Of a stretch of 8,289 nucleotides of DNA, positions 1 through 5,591 are shown piece after piece. The stretch lies in NCBI GenBank assembly GCA_029864065.1, contig JAOTUD010000087.1:1-8289 (forward strand), read 5' to 3'. Under the pieces are notes generated by a model. That model made no database searches. It was not told where the DNA came from and saw only the letters and a program-made list of their open reading frames with translations. This stretch comes from Gammaproteobacteria bacterium (lineage in GTDB: Bacteria; Pseudomonadota; Gammaproteobacteria; GCA-001735895). The translations under genes were made by a program, and so were the position numbers. How positions within the stretch are numbered: the first letter of the stretch is position 1; each line of letters opens with the position of its first letter.

Positions 1-2
1 AG

Positions 3-1424
3 GTGCCGGGCTATCGCCTCACGCTGGATATGCCTTGTTATCTCGCGGTGATCACCTACGCCGACAGCCGCGACCTGAGAAAAATGATATACCGGGCCTA
101 TGTCACACGTGCTTCAGACCAGGGGATTACCGATAAAATCTGGGATAATGCGCATAACATGCAGCTAATTGTCGCTAAAAGGCAGGAAAAAGCTAAATTG
201 CTAGGTTACGGAAACTATGCGGAGTACTCGCTCGAGACCAAGATGGCCGAGTCGGTCGAGCAGGTTACAGAATTCCTGCAGGACCTGGCGGCGCGTTCGC
301 GCGAGGCCGCCATCGGCGAAGTCGAAGAACGCCAGGCATTCGCCGAGTCGCTTGGTTTCGAAGGCGAACTGGAGGCCTGGGACTATGCTTATTACAGCGA
401 AAAACTCAAGCAGAAGCGTTATCGCATATCGGATGAAGACCTCAAGCCATATTTTTCCGACAGCCGGGTGATCAACGGTCTGTTCGAAATCGTCGCCAGG
501 CTTTACCAGGTCCGTATCAGCCGCGTCGAAGACGATATCGATCGCTGGGACGACGCGGTCGGTTTTTACCAGATCGAGGATCGGCACGGCGATATCATCG
601 GCCGTTTCTTCCTCGATCTCTATGCCCGCGAGAACAAGCGCGGCGGCGCCTGGATGGACGAGTGCGTAAACCGCTACCACATCGATGGCAAGACTCAGGT
701 TCCGGTCGCCTACCTGACCTGCAATCTTACCCCCCCGATCGGCGAGGAACCGGCGCTGTTCACCCATGACGAGGTGATAACGCTTTTCCACGAGTTCGGC
801 CACGGACTGCACCATATGCTGACCCGGGTCGACGTGCCCGATGTTGCCGGCATCAACGGCGTCGAGTGGGACGCGGTCGAGTTGCCAAGCCAGTTCATGG
901 AAAACTTTTGCTGGGAACGCGCTGCATTAATGCTGTTCGCGCGACATTACCAGACCGACGAAGCCTTGCCGGACGCGCTCTACCAGCGAATGATCGATGC
1001 GAAAAACTTTCACAGCGCGCTGCAGATGCTGAGGCAGATCGAATTCGCCTCGTTCGACATTCGCCTGCACCAGCAGGTGGATATCTCATCGGCCGAGCAA
1101 ATCCAGGCAATCCTCGATGAAGTTCGTGCCGAGGTATCCGTCGTCAAAACCCCGAAAATCAACCGCTTCCAGAACGGCTTCTCACATATTTTTGCAGGCG
1201 GTTATGCCGCGGGTTATTATAGCTACAAATGGGCGGAGGTCCTGTCGGCCGATGCCTTTGCTGCATTTGAAGAAGAAGGGATTTTCAATCCTGAAACCGG
1301 GCAAAGATTTCTGCAATGCGTACTCGAACAGGGCGGCTCCAGACCGGCACTGGAATCGTTTCGCTGTTTTCGTGGCCGCAATCCGCAAATCGATGCATTA
1401 TTGAAGCATAGTGGAATTAACTAA
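3..1424 (+). CDS. prlC: Oligopeptidase A (M3 zinc metallopeptidase), 5'-truncated by window edge
   Basis: This is the C-terminal 473 residues of a cytoplasmic M3-family (thimet oligopeptidase-like) peptidase that degrades short peptides, including cleaved signal peptides. The zinc site is visible: HEFGH at residues 263-267 of the visible part supplies the two histidine ligands and the catalytic glutamate, and E293 in the ELPSQFMEN motif is the expected third ligand. The downstream HIFAGGYAAGYYSY segment, typical of OpdA, is also present. The frame is open to the window edge, and the GTG at base 3 reads as an internal valine. E. coli OpdA is 680 residues, so roughly the first 205 are missing from the window, not from the gene. 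The ending (LLKHSGIN) is in the family position. It is followed after 3 bases by the SH3-protein gene, suggesting co-transcription. The assignment to oligopeptidase A rather than another M3 member rests on remembered similarity along the whole length. Confidence 0.95.
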   Translation: MPGYRLTLDMPCYLAVITYADSRDLRKMIYRAYVTRASDQGITDKIWDNAHNMQLIVAKRQEKAKLLGYGNYAEYSLETKMAESVEQVTEFLQDLAARSREAAIGEVEERQAFAESLGFEGELEAWDYAYYSEKLKQKRYRISDEDLKPYFSDSRVINGLFEIVARLYQVRISRVEDDIDRWDDAVGFYQIEDRHGDIIGRFFLDLYARENKRGGAWMDECVNRYHIDGKTQVPVAYLTCNLTPPIGEEPALFTHDEVITLFHEFGHGLHHMLTRVDVPDVAGINGVEWDAVELPSQFMENFCWERAALMLFARHYQTDEALPDALYQRMIDAKNFHSALQMLRQIEFASFDIRLHQQVDISSAEQIQAILDEVRAEVSVVKTPKINRFQNGFSHIFAGGYAAGYYSYKWAEVLSADAFAAFEEEGIFNPETGQRFLQCVLEQGGSRPALESFRCFRGRNPQIDALLKHSGIN

Positions 1425-1427
1425 CCG

Positions 1428-2141
1428 ATGTTAAAACAGTTTTTTATGGGCCTGGCCCTGGTTGCGAGCCTGTCCGCGGTGTCCGCGCAGGAGACTGTTG
1501 AGCAGGATGCGACGGTTGAGGCGGTTGAGACGGTTGAGACGGTTGAGCAGGACAAGGACAGGCAATACGTCACCGACCAGTTGCGGCTGTCGCTGTACGC
1601 GCAGGCCAATTCGGCGAGCCAGGTGATCAAGCTGCTGCAATCGGGCGATATCCTCGAAATCGAACAGGTGCAGGGCCCCTATGCCCTGGTCAACACGCCG
1701 AACGGAACCCGAGGATGGGTCAAGCGGGGTTTTCTCGTGACCAAGCCGACCTCGAACCTGTTGCTTGCCGAGGAGAGACAAAAGAATCAGAGCTTGGTGG
1801 CCGAGCTCGAAAAACTCAACAATAGCAAGGTTGTCATCGATCAATACGAAAAGGACATGGACCGGCTGGTCGAGCAGGTCGGCGCGCTGGAGATGGAAAA
1901 GCAGAAGGCAAACGACGAAATCGCCGAGTTGAAGCTCGAAATCGAAGCGAAGCAGATCGAAATCGACAGAAAAGACGAAACCAGCGCTCCCGCCATACTC
2001 GTCTTGTGGGATACCGTCAGAAATCACTGGCCCATCGTGTCGCCGCTATTGCTCGTCGTCATTCTGTTGACCTATCTGGTCAGTAAACAAATCGTCGAGG
2101 CTCGTATCAGAAGCAAGTTCCACGGAATCAAGATCTGGTAA
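1428..2141 (+). CDS. YgiM-like SH3/coiled-coil membrane protein (TIGR04211 type)
   Basis: A 237-residue envelope protein. Residues 1-20 form a signal peptide (a lysine, a hydrophobic core, then VSA before Q21). Residues about 22-44 are acidic and repetitive (TVE triplets). Residues about 45-105 look like a bacterial SH3 domain, with an LRLSLYAQANSASQVI start and a GTRGWV-KRGFL end. Residues about 110-183 are rich in E, K, L and I with coiled-coil spacing. Residues about 201-219 are a transmembrane helix, followed by a short basic tail ending at W237. This order matches the E. coli YgiM family: the SH3 and coiled coil should lie in the periplasm, anchored by the C-terminal helix. The molecular function of the family is not established; SH3b domains often bind peptidoglycan, but I cannot show that here. 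The gene starts 3 bases after prlC, has no strong Shine-Dalgarno of its own, and its stop directly abuts the ubiD start, so translational coupling is likely on both sides. Confidence 0.85.
   Translation: MLKQFFMGLALVASLSAVSAQETVEQDATVEAVETVETVEQDKDRQYVTDQLRLSLYAQANSASQVIKLLQSGDILEIEQVQGPYALVNTPNGTRGWVKRGFLVTKPTSNLLLAEERQKNQSLVAELEKLNNSKVVIDQYEKDMDRLVEQVGALEMEKQKANDEIAELKLEIEAKQIEIDRKDETSAPAILVLWDTVRNHWPIVSPLLLVVILLTYLVSKQIVEARIRSKFHGIKIW
1512..1547 (+). repeat. Four tandem 9-bp units (RCGGTTGAG) in frame
   Basis: Four head-to-tail copies of ACGGTTGAG or GCGGTTGAG start at 1512, 1521, 1530 and 1539. A diverged copy, ACTGTTGAG, lies at 1494-1502. They encode Thr-Val-Glu or Ala-Val-Glu triplets just after the signal peptide of the SH3/coiled-coil protein. 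The unit is a multiple of three, so gain or loss of copies would keep the frame. Confidence 0.9.
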
Positions 2142-3608
2142 ATGGAATACCGGGATCTGCGAGATTTCATCAACCAGCTTGAGAAAAACGGCGATCTCAA
2201 ACGTATCGGACAACGCGTTGACCCAAACCTCGAGATAACCGAAATCGCAACCCGCGTGCTGCGCTCGGGTGGACCGGCGCTTTTGTTCGAGCAGCCAGGC
2301 GACAGCAAGATACCGCTGCTGGCGAATCTTTTCGGTACCGAAAAGCGCGTTGCGCAGGCGCTGGGCGAGGATAACGCTACCTCTCTGCGGGAAGTGGGCA
2401 AATTGCTCGCGTTTCTGAAGGAGCCTGCGCCGCCAAGGGGTTTCAAGGAAGCCATGCAGACCCTGCCAATTTATAAAAAAATCCTCGATATGTCGCCCAA
2501 AATGGTCAACAAGCCCAAATGCCAGGAAATCCAGCTGCGTGGCGACGATGTCGACCTGTCGATTCTGCCGATCCAGACCTGCTGGCCCGGCGATGCCGCG
2601 CCATTGATTACCTGGGGCCTTGTCACCACACGGGGACCCATTAAGCATCGGCAGAACCTCGGTATTTACCGGCAGCAACTGATCGCACGCAACCGCTTGA
2701 TCATGCGTTGGCTATCGCATCGGGGCGGAGCGCTCGATTACCTGGAATGGAAACAGCACAAAGCCGACGAACCGTTTCCGATATCTGTGGTGCTGGGCTG
2801 CGACCCGGCCACCATTCTCGCCGCGGTGACGCCGATTCCGGACTCGCTGGCGGAATATGCTTTCGCGGGCCTGCTGCGCGGGTCAAAAACGGAGGTTGCG
2901 AAATCGCTGCTGTCGGACCTCGTGATTCCGGCGCGTGCCGAGATCGTGCTGGAAGGTTTTATCTACCCCAACGACGAGGCCGAAGAGGGGCCATTCGGCG
3001 ATCACACGGGTTATTACAATGAAGTCGATCGCTTCCCGGTGTTTACGGTAGAAGCGATGAGCATGCGCCGCAACCCGGTGTACCACAGCACCTACACCGG
3101 ACGGCCACCCGACGAACCGTCGGTACTCGGACTCGCACTCAACGAGGTATTCATCCCGATTCTGCAAAAGCAGTTTCCGGAGATAATCGATTTTCATTTG
3201 CCGGCGGAAGGCTGTTCCTACCGGGTTGCCATCGTCAGTATCAGGAAGCAATACCCGGGTCACGCCAAACGCGTGATGATGGGCGTCTGGTCGTTTTTGC
3301 GCCAGTTCATGTATACCAAGTTCGTTATCGTCGTAGACGACGATATCAATGCCCGCAGCTGGGAAGACGTGATCTGGGCGGTTTCGACCCGCACCGACCC
3401 GGCGCGCGATATCACGCTGGTCGAGAACACGCCCATCGATTATCTCGATTTCGCGTCGCCGGTTTCGGGGCTGGGATCGAAAATGGGGCTCGATGCGACC
3501 AACAAGTTTCCCGGCGAAACCAGCCGGGAATGGGGCGAACCAATCTCGATGTCGGCCGAGGTAATCGAGAAAATAGACGCGCTCTGGCCGCAGCTGGGGC
3601 TCGACTGA
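2142..3608 (+). CDS. ubiD: UbiD, 4-hydroxy-3-polyprenylbenzoate decarboxylase
   Basis: This 488-residue protein is a full-length UbiD (E. coli 497 residues), the decarboxylase that removes the carboxylate from 3-polyprenyl-4-hydroxybenzoate in ubiquinone synthesis. It needs prenylated FMN (made by UbiX) and a divalent metal. The cofactor and metal residues line up with the E. coli enzyme at a constant offset of three: N172, I175-Y176-R177, R189-W190-L191, R194-G195, E238, and the proton-donor position D287 in the EGPFGDHTGYYNE motif, where E282 and D287 form the acidic pair. The conserved C-terminal run FASPVSGLGSKMGLDATNK is intact. The ATG follows the stop of the SH3 gene with no gap and lacks a clear Shine-Dalgarno, so expression probably depends on coupling within the prlC block. 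UbiX is not in the window. In E. coli, ubiD lies beside fre, a flavin reductase; here a ParA gene and a ferredoxin gene take that place. Confidence 0.97.
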   Translation: MEYRDLRDFINQLEKNGDLKRIGQRVDPNLEITEIATRVLRSGGPALLFEQPGDSKIPLLANLFGTEKRVAQALGEDNATSLREVGKLLAFLKEPAPPRGFKEAMQTLPIYKKILDMSPKMVNKPKCQEIQLRGDDVDLSILPIQTCWPGDAAPLITWGLVTTRGPIKHRQNLGIYRQQLIARNRLIMRWLSHRGGALDYLEWKQHKADEPFPISVVLGCDPATILAAVTPIPDSLAEYAFAGLLRGSKTEVAKSLLSDLVIPARAEIVLEGFIYPNDEAEEGPFGDHTGYYNEVDRFPVFTVEAMSMRRNPVYHSTYTGRPPDEPSVLGLALNEVFIPILQKQFPEIIDFHLPAEGCSYRVAIVSIRKQYPGHAKRVMMGVWSFLRQFMYTKFVIVVDDDINARSWEDVIWAVSTRTDPARDITLVENTPIDYLDFASPVSGLGSKMGLDATNKFPGETSREWGEPISMSAEVIEKIDALWPQLGLD

Positions 3609-3617
3609 AACGTGGTT

Positions 3618-3646
3618 TTGCACAGCCTCGAGAATTCGACGATAAT
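3618..3646 (+). promoter_or_regulatory. Candidate sigma-70 promoter for the ParA-ferredoxin pair
   Basis: A -35-like TTGCAC (3618-3623) and a -10-like GATAAT (3641-3646) are separated by 17 bases in the 73-base gap after ubiD. The -10 box matches the consensus at five of six positions, the -35 box at only three. Transcription would begin near 3653, leaving a leader of about 30 bases before the ParA start. No factor-independent terminator is visible in the gap, so read-through from ubiD is also possible. Confidence 0.4.
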
Positions 3647-3672
3647 CACCCCTGTCTATTAGCGACGGGTAT

Positions 3673-3679
3673 GGAGGGA
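3673..3679 (+). promoter_or_regulatory. Ribosome binding site of the ParA-like gene
   Basis: GGAGGGA ends two bases before the ATG at 3682, with the core GGAGG four bases upstream of it. This is one of the strongest Shine-Dalgarno sequences in the window and fixes the ParA start. An out-of-frame ATG at 3671 lies just before it and is not the start. Confidence 0.7.
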
Positions 3680-3681
3680 AC

Positions 3682-4326
3682 ATGCGCTCAATCATGGTGT
3701 TAAATTCCAAAGGCGGGTCGGGCAAGAGTACGATCGCCACCAGTATCGCGAGTTACTACGCCTCCCAGGGTAAGCGAGTCGTGCTGGCGGATTGCGATCC
3801 GCAGGCCTCCAGCCTCGAATGGCTGGCGGTGAGACCCAGCGGCCGCAGCTCTATCATCGGTGTCGACGGCGCCAGCGGTAACCTCCGCATCCCGCGCAGC
3901 GCGGATTATGTTGTCTACGACACCCCCGCCGCGGTGCACGGCAAGGAATTAAGTGCATTCCTGCGGCGCGCCCAGAGCATCATCATCCCGGTACTACCAT
4001 CACCGATCGATATGCGCGCAGCTACCCCGTTTATACAGAAAGTGCTAGACAATTCTCGGGTGGCACGCAAGGAGGCGCGGGTGGCGCTGATCGCGAATCG
4101 CTGCCGCGAAAATTATAATATCTATCACCAGCTGGATACTTATCTGCGCAAGGTTCGCAAGGCGCCGTTCATCAGCGTGCTGCGCGAAACCCAGAACTAC
4201 GTGCGCGCGGCGGAAAGGGGGCTCGGTATTTTTGAGCTCGCACCCTATTCGGTGCGACGCGACCTGGATCAGTGGGATCCGATTATCCGTTGGCTCGCCA
4301 GCAAGCGCAGCCAGCCGGCTAACTGA
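3682..4326 (+). CDS. Orphan ParA/MinD-family P-loop ATPase
   Basis: A 214-residue member of the ParA/MinD/Mrp class of deviant Walker-A ATPases. The N-terminus carries the deviant motif KGGSGKST at residues 10-17, with signature lysine K10 and nucleotide-binding K15. Next come the switch-like DCDPQ (37-41) followed by SSLEWL, and the Walker B aspartate D80 in VVYDTPAAV. The protein is short: there is no N-terminal DNA-binding domain as in plasmid type Ia ParA, and no obvious C-terminal amphipathic membrane helix as in MinD. Such proteins dimerise with ATP and position DNA, protein complexes or other cargo, but the cargo here is unknown. No ParB-like gene or obvious partner is nearby. It has its own strong ribosome binding site and probably its own promoter, and the ferredoxin follows directly. 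Family assignment is secure; function is not inferred. Confidence 0.85.
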   Translation: MRSIMVLNSKGGSGKSTIATSIASYYASQGKRVVLADCDPQASSLEWLAVRPSGRSSIIGVDGASGNLRIPRSADYVVYDTPAAVHGKELSAFLRRAQSIIIPVLPSPIDMRAATPFIQKVLDNSRVARKEARVALIANRCRENYNIYHQLDTYLRKVRKAPFISVLRETQNYVRAAERGLGIFELAPYSVRRDLDQWDPIIRWLASKRSQPAN

Positions 4327-4360
4327 TCCTATCAGGGTTCGCGCTTATCAGATCACACTG

Positions 4361-4624
4361 ATGCCAGCGGGCGAGCGTTTCCTTTGCCCCGCTGACAAAA
4401 TCATTCTGAACGCGGCGCACGCGGCAAATATCCTGATTCCGTATAGCTGTCGTGGCGGGCAGTGCGGTTCCTGCCTGGGCAGGGTTTTGACGGGCAGGAT
4501 TCATTACCCGAATGGGCTGCCGCAAGCGATCAGCGATTCTCAGGACCGGGCCGGGTACGCGCTATTTTGCAGCGCGCTTGCCGTCTCCGACCTGACCATC
4601 GAGCTTGTCAGGCCGAACCTGTGA
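4361..4624 (+). CDS. Small plant-type [2Fe-2S] ferredoxin (start uncertain)
   Basis: Counted from the ATG at 4361 this is an 87-residue one-domain electron carrier. The cluster cysteines follow the plant-type spacing: C30-x4-C35-x2-C38 (YSCRGGQCGSC) and C70 in ALFCSA. The ending (ISDSQDRAG, ALFCSALAVSDLTIEL) recalls the N-terminal ferredoxin domain of fused flavin reductases of the CDP-6-deoxy-delta-3,4-glucoseen reductase type, yet the protein stops right after this domain. The start is doubtful. The first beta strand, AYQITLMPAG, is encoded before and across this ATG, so a start here would delete much of it. The only upstream ATG, GTG or TTG in frame is a TTG at 4232, preceded by AAAGGGGG, which would give 130 residues and overlap the ParA gene by 95 bases. 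A non-standard start near 4331 is another option. The partner reductase is unknown. Its stop lies 11 bases from that of the opposing racemase gene. Confidence 0.75.
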   Translation: MPAGERFLCPADKIILNAAHAANILIPYSCRGGQCGSCLGRVLTGRIHYPNGLPQAISDSQDRAGYALFCSALAVSDLTIELVRPNL

Positions 4625-4635
4625 CGCAGTAAATA

Positions 4636-5328
4636 TCAGGCGAAGGCGGCGATCACCGCCTGTTCGGCGTGAAGCGCGGTGGTATCGTAAAGCCTGACAG
4701 CGGTATGGCGTTGTTCGATCAGCATTCCGATTTCGGTACAGCCCAGTATGACGCCATCGATGCCCTGCTGGTTCAGGCGGTCGATGATGGCGAGATAAAC
4801 CTCCCGGGATTCCGCATCGACCTGTCCCTGGCAAAGCTCCTGGTAAATAATATCGTGCACCATCTGTCGATCGTGGTGTTCGGGGACAACGACCTCGATA
4901 CCGTAGCGCTCGTTGATCCGGTCCCGGTAAAAATCGAGTTCCATCGTAAAAGCGGTGCCCAGCAGCCCGACCCGGCTGACACCATCCTGTTTCAGCACCG
5001 CGCCGGTGGCGTCGGCTATATGCAGCAGCGGGATGCTGACGCTTGCGGCTACCTCGTCGGCAACGCGGTGCATCGTATTGGTTCCGATAAGAAAGAAATC
5101 CGCGCCCCCGGCTTCCAGCCTGCGTGCCGCATCGACCAGCACTGCGGCGGCGCCATCCCAGTCGCCGGCGTGTTGCAGCGCCTCGATCGGAGCGAAATCG
5201 ACGCTGAACATCAGCATCCGGGCGGAGTGCAGACCCCCCAGCCGCTGTTTGACGGCATCGTTGATCAGGCGGTAATACAGGGCGCTGCTTTGCCAGCTCA
5301 TCCCTCCGATCAGGCCAATTGTCTTCAC
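4636..5328 (-). CDS. ygeA: YgeA-type amino acid racemase (Asp/Glu racemase superfamily)
   Basis: A 230-residue cytoplasmic racemase, the same length as E. coli YgeA, and starting almost identically (MKTIGLIGGMSW versus MKTIGLLGGMSW). The superfamily normally uses two facing cysteines. Here the first position is T83, in GTNTMHRVAD, and the second is C197, in LGCTEIG; this Thr/Cys pair is also that of E. coli YgeA. The E. coli protein has been reported as an L-Asp/Glu-specific racemase and as a broad, low-activity racemase, so the physiological substrate is unclear. The start is a GTG at 5328, chosen because it gives the exact family N-terminus; AAGGGGA lies about 10 bases upstream on this strand. 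It converges with the ferredoxin gene and diverges from the DUF2835-type gene. A monocistronic transcript seems likely. Confidence 0.92.
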   Translation of the reverse strand: MKTIGLIGGMSWQSSALYYRLINDAVKQRLGGLHSARMLMFSVDFAPIEALQHAGDWDGAAAVLVDAARRLEAGGADFFLIGTNTMHRVADEVAASVSIPLLHIADATGAVLKQDGVSRVGLLGTAFTMELDFYRDRINERYGIEVVVPEHHDRQMVHDIIYQELCQGQVDAESREVYLAIIDRLNQQGIDGVILGCTEIGMLIEQRHTAVRLYDTTALHAEQAVIAAFA

Positions 5329-5372
5329 CAGTTCCGCTTCCCCTTAAAAAATTGCACTATAACAGTAACAAG

Positions 5373-5591
5373 ATGCCTTTTTTCGAGTTCACCATGGCGT
5401 TGCCGACGCCCAAAATCCACTCCATTTACGAGGGTTGGGCACGCTATATCCTGGTGGAATCCGATCAGGGCTTAAAGCTGCAGTTACCCGCGGCCAATTT
5501 CCGCGAGCATGTAACCCGGAACGGGATTCATGGCCGCTTTCGCGTCGAGGTCGATGCGAACAACAAAATCCTGGCGCTGCGCAAACTCTAG
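5373..5591 (+). CDS. DUF2835-type small protein
   Basis: A 72-residue protein that I match from memory to the DUF2835 family of small gammaproteobacterial proteins of unknown function. Visible family-like features are a central Y19-x-G-W-A-R-Y segment, the phrase LQLPAANFREHVT, and the GIHGRFRVEVD block at residues 51-61, followed by a short C-terminal ALRKL. It has no signal peptide and no membrane segment; the strand-rich pattern suggests a small beta barrel or sheet, which is an inference. The ATG at 5373 is preferred over an upstream in-frame TTG at 5319 because the latter would run into the racemase gene and add non-family sequence. There is no Shine-Dalgarno before 5373; ATG 5394 (residue 8) is an alternative. 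The stop overlaps the trhO stop on the other strand. Confidence 0.75.
   Translation: MPFFEFTMALPTPKIHSIYEGWARYILVESDQGLKLQLPAANFREHVTRNGIHGRFRVEVDANNKILALRKL
5588..5591. other. CTAG carrying both convergent stop codons
   Basis: The palindrome CTAG at these four bases gives TAG on the plus strand (5589-5591, end of the DUF2835-type gene) and TAG on the minus strand (5588-5590, end of trhO). The coding regions therefore overlap tail to tail by four bases, with no room between them for a terminator. Confidence 0.95.

Noticed and set aside
201..815. A 204-codon minus-strand frame opposite prlC
   Set aside because: The plus strand encodes a clear M3 peptidase here; the antisense product resembles nothing I know and is explained by GC-rich codon bias.
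1431..2027. A 198-codon minus-strand frame with an LNR repeat
   Set aside because: It mirrors the SH3/coiled-coil gene; the repeat is just the complement of the TVE-coding units.
2883..3740. A 285-codon minus-strand reading frame opposite ubiD and the ParA start
   Set aside because: It lies opposite strongly conserved UbiD sequence, crosses the ubiD-ParA gap, and its translation has no recognisable domain.
4644..4661. Hairpin AGGCGG-CGATCA-CCGCCT as a terminator for the convergent ferredoxin and racemase genes
   Set aside because: The stem is only six base pairs, has no T-run on either side, and lies inside the racemase coding end, where the bases are explained by codons.
4669..5475. A 268-codon plus-strand frame opposite the racemase
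   Set aside because: The minus strand matches YgeA along its entire length, with both active-site residues; the plus frame also runs out of phase into the DUF2835-type gene.
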